The notes: generated by a model from the sequence alone, not told the origin. A DNA stretch of 64,000 bases from Neoconidiobolus thromboides FSU 785 (GCA_025603075.1 MU626262.1:62001-126000), one strand, 5' to 3'; positions 45,575-57,011 are shown, numbered from the stretch's first letter. A program made the numbers and translations.

Positions 45575-46313
45575 CTAAAAAGCTGAATCTGGGAAGCTGT
45601 TAAAAATTTCTACATTTTTTGGCAAAGAAGGATCCTTCTTTAAGCTAGTAATAGGATCATGCGTTTTAGATAGGATTAGTATCAACCTTGACATGGACAT
45701 CCTTAGTCCCCTGATTACATCCATTTCGCTATCCACATGTATATGGGGCTCAATGTGTCGTACGATATGTGATCTACCAATAGTTGTTTCACAAAAGATA
45801 ACCTTTCTTACATCCAAACCGTGTTTTTTTGACAATTCTGAGTTATAAATAAGTTCTTCTATTTGTTTTTGTTCTTTTTTTGATCCTACAGTCCCAATTA
45901 AGTATAATTCATATTGTTCACATAGCTTTTGCAATATTGGGACAATTGATTCAACAAAAGCGTAATTAGGAACAGATGGATCTTTTGATGGGTTCCAAAG
46001 CACAATCTGTAAATAATGTTAAAACCAATTTTGTACTGTCGCTTTAATGTTTACCTTATCTAACGATATCGAAAGAACCTTCTTTTTGCGCGATCTTTTG
46101 GGTAATATAGCTTTTTTTGGTTTAAACTAAAGTAAATATTTTAGCACAATATAATTTCAATTCAATTATTATTCTTACAACTAAACCAAGCCAAGACGAA
46201 TGATACTTAAATTTGTAATACCATGCTAATATCGATAATGCAATAATAAATATTATTTGCGTTGGGTATTTTTTTATCAATTTTACAATTTGGTATTTTG
46301 AAAATGAAAACAT
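45575..46313 (-). CDS. PEX22: Peroxisome assembly protein PEX22
   Basis: Membrane anchor of the PEX4 ubiquitin-conjugating enzyme, needed to recycle the import receptor PEX5. Three exons (46313-46179, 46126-46055, 46006-45575), all GT-AG and in phase, give 212 aa. An N-terminal membrane segment (QIIFIIALSILAWYY) in exon 1, a basic linker (PKRSRKKK) in exon 2, and the folded part in exon 3. The signature KVIFCETTIGRSHIVRHIEP closely resembles plant and animal-type PEX22 (CETTxGRxxxVRQLEP). Functionally it fits peroxisomal fat breakdown together with lipases and isocitrate lyase. Confidence 0.85.
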
Positions 46314-47592
46314 TAAAAATAAAAATTCGAGTAAATTGGTTTGTTTAAATATCAGGCTCTAACTTTAGTCATGAGGTTAAGTTAAAGGTACTTGATACTT
46401 TATTGGCTATAAAGGTTAAGGAGTTTACATGTGAAAAATTGTTTTCCTATTTTATTCAATTAACCAATAAGTCTAGCTTCTTTGATTTTTGTTTGCTTTT
46501 ATTTGCTTATTTTAAGCTCAATTTATTTGGCTATTTCACTAAACTTAGAAGTTTGCGTTAATTAAATATGCAGATCTTCTATTAACTTATGCCCAAACCG
46601 TTATGAGGCCAAAAAGCTTTTGAGTATTTAAAGGGATTCATTTCTTACACTTGATTTACGTAATTAAAAAATAGATAAAATAACTTTATTATAATATATT
46701 GGAATATGAGCTTAAACTTTTAAGATTTAAATCAATGTTTGGATATAATTAAAAATAATGATATAATTTAAGATCAAAGATAATATAAACTCAATAGCGC
46801 AATCATTCTATTTAGTGTTCTATTCTCGGACTATTGTGATCCATTTAATAAATGATTAACATGAAACTAAAAACTAGCATTAAAACTATTATTATTAACA
46901 CTTCATTTGTATTTTTATTTTATTGAAGTTTAGAGTCATAAAAGAAAATAAATTATTTTAAAACAACTTTTTAATAGTTTAAAATGACAATTGTTTTTAA
47001 TAATCAATAGTAAATAATAAATGTTTCTTTATTTTAATAATGATTGTATAGATATTGGCATAACTTACATATAATTCCCAAAACATACTTATTGAGGTAA
47101 TATATATTTTGCATAATACAATGCCTTGAGGTAAAAGCTTTGTTTTGAAATAATATATAGAATGAATTTTAAAAGTTTAGGATTATTTGATAGGCAATAA
47201 TGGAGTTATAAAATAAAATAATTTGTATTAAAATTAATAATATTAAATATTAGCTTTAGATCATATATTTGATATATCATATTTTTAAAGAACGATTTAC
47301 ATTTATAACAACTTTTCCAAAAACAGAAAGTTTGGCCCTTTATAATTGTTTATAATTTAGCTAAATAGTGCTACTAAAAAATAATAGCATAAAATATAAA
47401 CCCAAAATGGTTTTTGATATTATAGTAGTAAACACTCTTATCTCAATATAATATAAAAATTAGGTATATACTATGATAAATTCAAAATAAAAATAAAAAC
47501 AAATTAGAACTCGCTTTTAAACTCAATTAATAAAAAAAATCAAATTAACTTGGACACTAATTAATAATATAAAACCAATCTTATTAATGAAA
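46314..47592. other. Intergenic, no gene seen
   Basis: 1.3 kb, very AT-rich, no coding signal on either strand. Confidence 0.5.
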
Positions 47593-49081
47593 TTATTGGG
47601 AACTTTGTTTTTCAATCGCACGCAATTTTTCATCATTTTCACGCGCTAATTTCAACTGCTCTTCACGATCACGTTCTAACTCTTTCTTTTCTTGATCAAG
47701 CTAAAAATCAATTAATATCAAGATACTGATGTTATTTTAATATAATTTACTCTTTCTCTTTCTAGTCTCATACGCTCTTGCTCCATACGTAAACGATCAG
47801 TATCAGTGAAGGCTTCAAAGCTAAAAAGATTAATCGATGTATTACGATATTTAATTATATTTACTCATCGTATTCTCCAGTACGTGATAATTTTTCAGTA
47901 CGATAACTTTCATATAAGCTGTCGTGAGTAATAAGTTTAAGATCAGTCATATGGGAGCTAGAAATGTATTAAAAAACTAAAAAATTCTATAAAAAATTTA
48001 CTTGAAAAGCATAAAGCGTAAGCGAGCAGTATCACAGAGATCAGGATCGTCAACTAGATAATAATAATTCAATATATTAAAACTATTTATAAATCATATT
48101 ACCATCAATTATACCCCAAGGGTATCTTCTAATTCTTTTAAAATCATTTTTTCCTTCTTGAATTTCCTCTTCATGGCTAATGACTGCAAAAGGTAACATA
48201 GACTAAAAATTTAATGACTGATAAATTTAAGAAAACAATGATACCTTTAATTCTTCATTTTCCTCAATAGTGTCTTCATCATCTTCTACTGGATCATATG
48301 GAAAATTATAAATTGGAATATGATAATGATCAACATCTTCCATAATTTTTGCTTTGAATTCTTTAAGCTCCTGCTTAGTAAAAGAATCAGCTTTTGCAAT
48401 AATTGGGATTACATTGACACGAGGTCCTAACTTTTTCATCAATTCAACATCCAATTCTCTCAGTCCATGACCAGTAGGTGTGATAAAATAAAGTAAAGCA
48501 TGAATACGATTATCTTGGAAACGGGGATTACGCTTAATCCTTGTTTCTTCAGCTAAAATATTATCAAACTGCATTTCAATATGGTTTAATATTTTTTCAA
48601 AGCTATTTAAATTTAATATATATTTCTTTTTGTACAAATATCATTACCATTTTTGATTATCAATATTATCCCCAAATCCTGGTGTATCTGTGATAGTTAA
48701 ACTAATTCTCATACCATCTTCCTCAATTTCTAAATTCAAATTAAAGACTTTCCTTTTACAGTAAAATAAAGTTAATACCAACGTTATAGTTCTTGATTTC
48801 TAATTCAGGTACATTTGTATCCAAAGGTTTGCTATATATGGAGTAATCCCTCTCTGGTAAAACATTCTTATCACATAAAGTGTTTACAAAGCTTGATCTT
48901 CCACAACCCGAAGCACCTAATTTTTTAGTTATATTGGATATATAAAGGTAGCATCTTACCAACTAGCATAACACTAAAAGGTATTCCCTTTTTAGCGTTC
49001 TTCCAACGTCCACCAATTCTCTAAAATAATGTTATTAAATTGTTTGCTAAAAGTCAAGGTGCTATCTATTACGTGTGACAT
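47593..49081 (-). CDS. Septin with arginine in the P-loop
   Basis: Filament-forming GTPase-fold protein at septa and bud or hyphal necks. Ten exons: 49081-49073, 49020-48960, 48916-48779, 48747-48648, 48602-48245, 48202-48103, 48053-48002, 47957-47865, 47820-47751, 47700-47593; in phase, 362 aa. The first exon is 9 nt (MSH). G1 is GASGCGRSS, with Arg where GKS/T is usual. G3 DTPGFGDNIDN and G4 AKAD are normal. Septin unique elements follow (RRYPWGIID). The C-terminus is a charged heptad-like coiled coil (RMEQERMRLERER ... EKKELERDREEQLKLA). The Lys to Arg change predicts weak or no GTP hydrolysis; this is inference. Confidence 0.88.
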
Positions 49082-49732
49082 GAGTTTTTACTATCAAAGA
49101 CTTGAATTTATCTTAAGCCACTTTTTTGACAATTAATGGCCTATTTTAATAGCGTAATCTATAAGTATATTCCAAATTTTACCCAATCATAGTTCTTCTT
49201 CTTTGCGAAAGTCTTTTTGCATTCTTTAATTAAATATTTTGTTCCATATCAATATTTGAAAATTTGACTTCACAGTTAAAGAAGTTTTATCTGAATACAT
49301 ATAATAATAAGTAAGAAGATTTTAATTCGCATTTTATTTTATTAGTAAGATCATAAGATTTTTCTATATTATAAAAATTTTTACTAAAAAGTGAAAATAT
49401 ATTTAAATATATTTTTTAGCTAATTTTTTATAAATCCAAACTATTTCTAAAATGCATAAATCTATACAGTTGTTGCGGCTTTTGTGATTTTTCGAAATAA
49501 ATTTTATAAAGCATTTATATAACCCAATTTTTTTAAAGCCTGCTAATATTGTAACTGAACTATAACATAAATTTTTTACTTAAATGGAAAGTTAAATCTA
49601 AAGGATTGCAACAGTTGTGAATGAGTATGATTAGCATTAATTTTAAACAAATTGGCTATAAAAACAAAATTTAACTACTTAGCCATTAAAATAATTGTAT
49701 AAAGGTAAAGTAAAAATAAAAATTCATATAGA
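49082..49732. promoter_or_regulatory. Divergent upstream region of septin and lipase; shared lipase promoter block
   Basis: TACTTAGCCATTAA at 49676-49689 recurs at 56941-56954, before the paralogous lipase. TATAAA at 49698-49703 lies 30-35 bp before the lipase ATG. The rest is AT-rich without a gene. Confidence 0.5.
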
Positions 49733-50722
49733 ATGTTAGCTAAAAACTTGATTTTATCTTTAAGCCTGTTAACGTGGGTAACAGGACAAGATGATTTCAA
49801 TATAGATAGAGAGGTAAAGAGTTTAAGTGAAAAATACAGCTATAGCAATTCGATATCGTTGAGAGCCATGTTGAGGAATAAACTCATAAAGAAAAAACAA
49901 TTAGCAACTAGTAGAGTAATAACTAAGCTAAGGACTAATACTATCAAAGAAGTAAAAGAAGGTGCGATCTTTGCCTCAGTAGCACCTTGCAATTGGGACT
50001 TATTAAAAAAATGGAAATGTAAAGCATGTTTAAAAGTTCCCAATAACGTTTTTGTAGATTATTTTCATAGCATCCCAACTGAAGCCTTTGCCCTACTTAT
50101 CAAAGATGAAAAAGAAGCCACTTTTAGATTAATATTCCGTGGTTCTACAACCCTAACGAATGAAATCCACAATAGAATTACTCTGCAAACCCCATTTAGT
50201 TCAAGTTCTTGGACAGTCAAAGTTCACACAGGTTTTAGATTAGGTATGGAGTCTATTTCAAAGGCCATAATTTCAAAATTGGGGGATCTATATAAACAAG
50301 AGCAATATAAAGATTATAATTTGAAAGTATATGGACATTCTTTAGGTGGCGCATTAGCTAGTTTAGCAATACTAAAAATCCAAGGTGAACTAGAATTAAA
50401 CGAAGATAAATTATATCTGTTTACTTATGGACAACCTAGAGTTGGGAACTATGCGTTTGTACGTTCTTTTAATGACCACAAATTTCATAGCTCAAGAGTT
50501 ACCAATTATTATGATGAAGTGGTTCATTTTCCATCTTATATTATGGAAGATTATGTACATTTTAATAATGAGATCTTTATCGATAAAGATAGTAGCGTAA
50601 TTCAATGTAATTCTTCCTACTTTGAGGATCCCAAATGCTCTCAAAAAGTTCCAATAACATACTTGATTAGAGACTCGCATGCCGATTACTTTATTGATTT
50701 TGCCCATAAAAGCACTTGCTAA
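49733..50722 (+). CDS. Secreted class-3 lipase, 329-aa subfamily
   Basis: 329 aa, intronless. Signal peptide (LILSLSLLTWVTG, cleavage near Gly18). A propeptide-like region to the basic cluster KKKQ (53-56) is followed by the catalytic domain. Oxyanion loop FRGST (135-139); Ser203 in GHSLGG; Asp261 in NYYDEVVHFP; His316 in DSHADYF. Cysteines KCKAC, CNSSYFEDPKC and the C-terminal Cys suggest disulfides. The 5' flank is alignable with that of the paralogue at 57012, indicating duplication including the promoter. Confidence 0.92.
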   Translation: MLAKNLILSLSLLTWVTGQDDFNIDREVKSLSEKYSYSNSISLRAMLRNKLIKKKQLATSRVITKLRTNTIKEVKEGAIFASVAPCNWDLLKKWKCKACLKVPNNVFVDYFHSIPTEAFALLIKDEKEATFRLIFRGSTTLTNEIHNRITLQTPFSSSSWTVKVHTGFRLGMESISKAIISKLGDLYKQEQYKDYNLKVYGHSLGGALASLAILKIQGELELNEDKLYLFTYGQPRVGNYAFVRSFNDHKFHSSRVTNYYDEVVHFPSYIMEDYVHFNNEIFIDKDSSVIQCNSSYFEDPKCSQKVPITYLIRDSHADYFIDFAHKSTC

Positions 50723-51476
50723 AATGAGGTTGATTTGTACTACAATAAAAATGAGTAAAAAGTTGATGTATGAATTTTAAAAGCGATATAATAATTATAA
50801 ATGTATTTAAAAATATTAAGTTATGTGTTAGAAACAATCTTGTAATTCTATTTCAACTTAATTTGTTGTTCACCGGGATCTGTAAAAAAGCATAGACCTA
50901 GATTTTGGAATCCCAGATACCAGTATAATAACCAAATTTACATATGTCTTACATTTATAAACGACAGATTGTATTAAATCACCAATCATAAAGTTATGAT
51001 ACTATCCAAGGGTTTGTGATAATTGGCCTAGAGATTATGGCTTTTGGATAGGAACATGTTAAATCTAATGTGATTCCCAAGGATTATATATTTTAAATTG
51101 TAGCTTTGATTTTGTAACTATAAATAAAAGTAAAAATACGTTGATTTAAAATAAAGAATAAAATTAAATATAATGTATTAAAAAGAAACAGGGTAAATAT
51201 GTTATAACACTTATTTTGTTTTTGAATTAAGTAAGAAAGTATAATCGATTATATGGGGATGTATTTTTATATTTAAGAATTTTACTAACAATTTTTCCAC
51301 TCAAATAATGCTTAAAAGACACAAAAAGTGATGAAGCCAAAAGAAACATCCCCATATTATAAATAAAATGAGAATGATCTTTGGTTTCACTATTTTAGCC
51401 ACTTTAAACAACACATAAAATGCTAAATACCAACAAAAGAATAAATAAATAATAGATTGAACCAATGTAATTATCA
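50723..51476. other. Intergenic with one MITE, before tRNA-Ala
   Basis: Only the MITE at 51254-51354 is recognised. Confidence 0.5.
51254..51354 (-). mobile_element. MITE, 101-bp copy upstream of tRNA
   Basis: Reverse orientation: TGGGGATGTATTTTTAT at left, AAAGAAACATCCCCA at right, TA flanks. Ends 122 bp before the tRNA gene. Confidence 0.88.
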
Positions 51477-51549
51477 GGGGTAGTAGCTCAATCGGTAGAG
51501 TACTCGCTTTGCATGCGAGGGGCACGGGGATCGAAACCCTGCTACTCCA
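51477..51549 (+). tRNA. trnA(UGC): tRNA-Ala (anticodon UGC)
   Basis: 73 nt, no intron. Acceptor GGGGTAG pairs with CTACTCC (one G-U); D arm AGCTC...GAGT; anticodon stem CTCGC/GCGAG around TTTGCAT with anticodon TGC; T stem CGGGG/CCCTG. The T loop reads ATCGAAA instead of TTCGAAA, so the internal B-box promoter has one mismatch at its most conserved T. Encoded discriminator is A, no CCA. Confidence 0.9.
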
Positions 51550-52194
51550 TTGTTTATTTTTCATTCAAAATCAAATGAAAAAGCTATACTGATTCAAGCA
51601 GTTATTAAAGGATTAAAGTATTTTGTATTCAAAGTAAAATGAAGCATGTAATTTTGGAAAATGTGAGTTTATTGGGCAATAATTTTAGAACACTATTGGA
51701 ATTAGTCAAAGGGACTAGTAAATATACTTATTTTTCAAATTAATCAATATAAACCAAATACTGTCATTACTGACATAGTATATGGGAAGCTGGGCTACCA
51801 CTAAATATCAAAAAATATTCAAATATATTCATTTGATCTTGTTGCTGCTAACCCAAGGGACACTGCTTACAATTAACAAATACAGTGTTTTTAAGCTATT
51901 ATGTCTATTCAATAAAAAAAGTGGATCAGACTGTATAGTTTTTTTTAAATAATAATTAAAACAAAAGTGAACAAAATTTCAAATATTGTATTAAAAATAA
52001 ATGTAACTTTAGTGATAATAATAATAATGTCAATATCCCATATATGTTTGCTTTCGTTTCAACTATTATTAAAAAAAATAGCACTTTATTTTATTATTTT
52101 GAAATAGTAGAGTAAGTTAATAGTATTGAAATACAAAGCAATAAAATAGCTTACATATAAAATAAAAAAATACCTAGTTCAACAAAGATTATTT
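51550..52194. other. Intergenic, no gene seen
   Basis: Between the tRNA and the first F-box pseudogene; AT-rich, nothing recognised. Confidence 0.45.
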
Positions 52195-53580
52195 TTACTG
52201 AAAGTAATAGTAGTTAGGATTTAAAGTGGAGTTACTAAAATAAGCTTGAGGATGATGGCTATACTTTGCCAATTGGTATTGATGACGCTTTGGAGCTATG
52301 ATTGAGTTCATGTCCTTAAAGTAAGTTAACATAAAATCAATGTAGAAGTTAATATTCATGAAATACTTGGAATTGAAAATAATTACATTGTTTAAGTTAG
52401 ATTGTATTATTGGCCTGTTTTGAATATTAAAGAGTAGATCATCAACACTAAGGTTACAATCTATAAGTTTAAGTTTAACTAGAAAGACATGAGCTGGTTA
52501 AAAACTTCAAAAAATCGATTCCTAAAGTGAAAGTGCGTAAAGTCAATTTCAACAGATTATTTTTCTTCTTTGGATGAATATCTTTAATTAAAAACACTAA
52601 ACTGTTTTTGATAAATAAACTCAAATAAGTATTGATAGAAAATAACATACGCAATTTCTTCGTTGTGAAATTTGCAGAGTGTTCTAAATTTATTTGGTTT
52701 AATCTTGGAAACATTCCATTATTAATCACTATTTCACTTAAAGCAATACTGTAATGTTAATTCCCTTACATCAAATACACCTTCAAATCTAATATCAAAC
52801 TTTATAGTGATATAAAGAGACTTAATATTTGGAAAATGATCAAAATTAATTAAAATTCCTTTTGAGTTTAGTAATTTAATATGCTCTAAATGTAAATATA
52901 TTAGTTTTGGAAATATATTTTGTAATAAAAAGTTTAATTCTTTAAAATCAATATCAATATAATTTAACTTCAATTCCTTTGAATCACTAAATTTATTAAC
53001 TACTAATTTAAAACATTTTATTGAATCAAATATCGTATTCCCTTGAATTGTTAATGAAGTAATATTTGATGATAGATAAGGTAATATAGAACTTATAAAC
53101 TCTTAATTGATTCTATTAATTTTTAACTACTCCAAATATTGAAGTACTTCTTTAATAGATAAACTATTAGTGAACATATATATTTCAATTGACATACCAT
53201 CTATTTGATCTATGAATTTGGTTTCTATTAATGGAATATGGTTAAAATGATTGTAATAAAATAAACAGTATTTCAATGGAATATATAGCTTTTTGCAATT
53301 TAGGTTAATAGATGATTCAATTGGGATAGTCGAATAGTCTTCAAGTTTTAATGACTTGATATAATGCCCATATTTTTTAAAACTATCATTCATTTCTTTA
53401 TTATAATGACTTTGTCTATTTGGTAACACATCTTCCCATAATATAGGTAAAATTAATTTATTCCATGATTTACAGATTACAAGTAGTTGTATTTTGTCTG
53501 TTCTCGCGAGGTGATAGAGGATTTCTTGAATTATTTTAGCTCCTAAGGTTTCGAGGTTAAAATCGACATTTATCTCTATT
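52195..53580 (-). pseudogene. F-box/LRR-like protein, copy F1, frameshifted
   Basis: F-box at the N-terminus (LETLGAKIIQEILYHLARTDKIQLLVICKSWNKLI), then leucine-rich-like segments (LKLNYIDIDFKELNFLLQ, KLIYLHLEHIKLL, IKSLYITIKF) and a C-terminal part ending NSTLNPNYYYFQ at 52195. Breaks: no ATG at the expected start (a MITE abuts it), two in-frame stops near 53090-53130, a one-base frameshift near 52732, and another near 52480 after LGIDFLKFLTSSC. F-box proteins normally select substrates for SCF ubiquitin ligases. Paralogous to copy F2. Confidence 0.7.
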
Positions 53581-53583
53581 AAT

Positions 53584-53681
53584 TGAGGATGTTTTCTTTA
53601 TTTCATTACTTTTCTATTTTCTAAGCGCTATTTGGGTGGAAAGATTATCAGTAAAACTCTAAACAAAAAAATACATCGCCG
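53584..53681 (+). mobile_element. MITE, ~98-bp copy at the 5' end of F1
   Basis: TGAGGATGTTTTCTTTATTTCATTAC ... AAAAATACATCGCCGA. Terminal TA duplications are no longer clear. It lies immediately upstream of the F-box codons where the start codon is expected. Confidence 0.75.
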
Positions 53682-54041
53682 ATTTTTAAAAACAAAACAA
53701 AACATAACTTATTTTTAATTTATATATTTCTCAAATCTTTTTATCTTTTTGTCTTTTTTGAATTAAAATAGTAAATCAAATGATTAAATTTAGTAAATTC
53801 TTATTTAGTGCTATTACAATGTTTATGAAATATTTTTCTTTTATTATAGTGTTATAGTTCATTTTCAACAAATTAGCATTCAAATAAATGGGAAGAATCA
53901 ACTTTATATTATTTTCTTGGATGATCGTATTAACTTTTATTAATAAAAGGTTACACGAGTTGAAGTAAATTACGCTTATAATTATATATTATTTATCTAA
54001 TTCAAACGGTGTGGACATATGAGCCTTAAAAGATTCCGATA
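53682..54041. other. Intergenic between the two F-box pseudogenes
   Basis: AT-rich, nothing recognised. Confidence 0.45.
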
Positions 54042-54162
54042 CTAATTTGGTCTAAACTCGTCCGAAAAACAAAAAAGAGAAAGAGTAGTATATTTATATA
54101 ATGTCGCCTTATTATATGTTAAGATTGTAAATGAATCAAGATTTTTAAAATTAGCTAACATA

Positions 54163-54262
54163 TGAGGATGTATTTTTATATTTAAGAATTTTACTGACAA
54201 TTTTTCCACATAAATAGCGCTTAAAAAATGGAAAAATAATGAAACTAAAAAAAACAGCCCCA
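54163..54262 (-). mobile_element. MITE, 100-bp copy, open in frame inside F2
   Basis: TGAGGATGTATTTTTAT ... AAACAGCCCCA flanked by TA (54161-54162, 54263-54264). On the minus strand it supplies about 34 codons with no stop, including the hydrophobic stretch GLFFLVSLFFHFL. Confidence 0.9.
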
Positions 54263-54480
54263 TATAATCAATAGAACTAGTACAAACACGAGGGCTATAA
54301 TAAATGACTTTGATTAAGTTTGACAGTGTCTTTTTTTCTTCCCTGAGATTAAAAGATACATTGTTGTATTCAAAGTCACAGTCTTCTATTTCAAGAGTAT
54401 ACAAATTAGGACATGAAGTACATGAAAACTTCAAAAAATCAATTCCTAAAGTAGAATTGACAACCTTTAGCTTCAATATA

Positions 54481-54580
54481 TGGGGATGTTTTTTTGGCTT
54501 CATTACTTTTCCCATCTTTTAAGCGCTATTTGACTGCAAAAATTGTTAGTAAAATCCTTAAATACAAAAATACATTCTCA
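54481..54580 (+). mobile_element. MITE, 100-bp copy, interrupting F2
   Basis: TGGGGATGTTTTTTTGGC ... AATACATTCTCA flanked by TA (54479-54480, 54581-54582). Read on the minus strand it ends the upstream F-box frame after MRMYFCI. Confidence 0.92.
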
Positions 54581-55576
54581 TATTATTAATTTTTTTTGGA
54601 TAGATTTCTTTAATCAAAAAGGTTAATTGAGATCTTGAGAACTCTAAGTATGTGATTATTGACATATTAAATATTGAATATAAATGTCGAGATAAGATAT
54701 GGTTACCACTTGTAAATAAAAACTGATTTATTTTTGGGAATATGTCATTATTTATAGTTGCTTTGGTTAAGTCACAATAATCCAATGATAACATTTTTAA
54801 ATTGGATCTTCCATTAAACACTACCATAAACCGTCCTCTAATAGTAAGGGATTCAAGCTTCGGATAATTGCTTAAATTTATATTCACTACTTTCGAACCT
54901 TTTACCTCTATATTATTGATGACTAGATGGTTTAATTGCAAATATTGTTTATTTGAGAAAAAATTGAGATTATCTAATTCCATAGTGAAATAGTTTAATT
55001 CAAGTCTTCTCAAATTCTCAAGTTCATATGGTAATTTGAAATAGTACGTATGATCATCATTGGGGGTATTATTAAATATTAATGTAGTGATGGTAAATGA
55101 TAAATATGGTATTATTAATGTTGCGAAATAACTATATGATCGAATAACTTTTAAGTATTGTATGTCATGGAATAACTCTTTGACACAAATTCCATGAGTA
55201 TAGATATATTCCTCAGTTGACATACTATTGATATTATTAGTATAATAAAGACTTATATAAGGTATGTGCTTCAGACGCGGTTTATGTTTTAAATAGTTGT
55301 ATAAAGTCAAGTAAACTTTTTTACAATTCGGATACGTAGATGAATTAATTAATATATTTGAATATAATAATTATAATTTTTAAAGCTTTTACTCATTATT
55401 TTGAAATTATAGTCCCTATATGATAGATTTATATCTTCCGATAGTGTTGGAGTTAATAATTTGCTCCATTCTTTACAACAAATGAGTAAATTAAGCTTTT
55501 TTTTATTTGAAAGATGCAATAAAATATCTTTAATTGCTTTTCTTCCAAGATTTTCAAGTTTGAAGTTATTGTTCAT

Positions 55577-57011
55577 TTTAAAAATTAAAAATGAAAGATG
55601 AATTTATCTCTGATCAGTTTATATACTGCTCAGATTGCTTCACTATTCTTTTACACTGATGATTGATCTTAATTCTATAAATAGCTTAATGGCCTTAATT
55701 TAATAGCAAAAAAATAGTCAAGTTCTTATATGGTTATAATTATCTCTTTGAATATTTTTCTAAGTGTATTTTAAAAAAGTCAATAACACTTGAGAGAAGT
55801 TAATAACAATAGATTTAATGTTTAACCAATTAGGATATAAAGCATTGTAGTAAAATCTAATAATAGTTATATTATTTATGAAAATAAATAATAAAATAGC
55901 ACCAAACAATGGCCAAGGTTTGAAAGTTTTATAAAAGCTAAAGTTGGGTCATCGACTACTTGAACATACTTATAAAATATTTAAGTAGTATAACCAAAAA
56001 ATAAACACATTTAATTACTCTCTCATTATAATTTATAATTTATAAAAACAGTGGCAACCAATTAAAAATTTAAGTTTGTGTTGTTCAAATTCTGCTTAAT
56101 TTAAAATTTGAGAATTAGTTAAAAGTACATTGCCTAATTGAAGAAATTTTAAGTTCAAATCTATAAGTTAGATTTGTAGTTTAGTATACTTTTACAACTG
56201 ATAAATCATGGAAAAAACAGGTAGCTGTAGTATCAAATAAAAATTTAATAACAGTATTATTATGGGCAAAATAATCTGCTGTTGCAAGCAATAACTTATG
56301 AAAATGCTTTGGAATTAAAATTGAGTAGTTGATAGTTTAATAGCTACTAATCCAATTTAAATGTAGACTGGGATTTTATTATTTGTAACTACAAGATACA
56401 GAAATAGAAAAAGCTAAACTAATTACTTTTCAAAGACGCAATATAAATGCTCAATTTATGTTTAAATTGGATGTCAGAATACAAAATTACAGAAATTTAA
56501 GGTACAAATTGGAAAAAACGTCTGTATCAACTAAATAATTCAAGTAATACTTGTTATTTAGCACTTGTTGACTATAGTTTTTTTATTTTTATCAATCTTT
56601 GCATTATATAATTATAACGTAATTTAAAGGACAGCCTAAATATCATTTTACAATAATTGTAAAAAACTATTTAATCAATATTGCTAGAAGGATTACAGAA
56701 AACTTGAAAAGTAAAACATGAAAACTATTTAGAAAGAGGGTAAATGTATAGATAGTTAAAAATTATATTACTTTTAAAAATTCACTTTATTTTACGAAAA
56801 AATGTCCAATGAGATTATTAAGGGTGATCTGTTAATTTCATGTAAATCTAAAAGCTCTAATTAAAATCTATTGAATTTACAAATGAAATGGGATTAACAT
56901 TAATTTTATATAAAGTAGCTTGAAAAATCGGCTATTAAAATACTTAGCCATTAATGCGATTATATAAAAAGGAATCAAAAGAGAAAAATTAATATAAAGT
57001 ATTATTCAAAA
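55577..57011. promoter_or_regulatory. Intergenic; lipase promoter block near right end
   Basis: No gene. TACTTAGCCATTAA (56941-56954) and TATATAAAAA (56961-56970) precede the lipase ATG by about 50-70 bp and resemble the block before the 49733 gene. Confidence 0.45.

Larger units (their letters stand above)
54042..55576 (-). pseudogene. F-box/LRR-like protein, copy F2, with two MITEs inside
   Basis: Starts MNNNFKLENLGRKAIKDI at 55576 with a clear F-box (KLNLLICCKEWSKLLTPTL). A one-base frameshift near 55340 separates it from LINSSTYPNCKKVYLTLYNY and the leucine-rich part. At KKINN a MITE (54481-54580) introduces a stop; coding resumes with ILKLKVVNSTLGIDFLKF, matching F1 (KKKNN-LLKL). A second MITE (54163-54262) is read through in frame before MLANFKNLDSF. 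The gene ends at 54042. Without the frameshift and first MITE it would be about 480 aa. Probably non-functional now. Confidence 0.72.
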
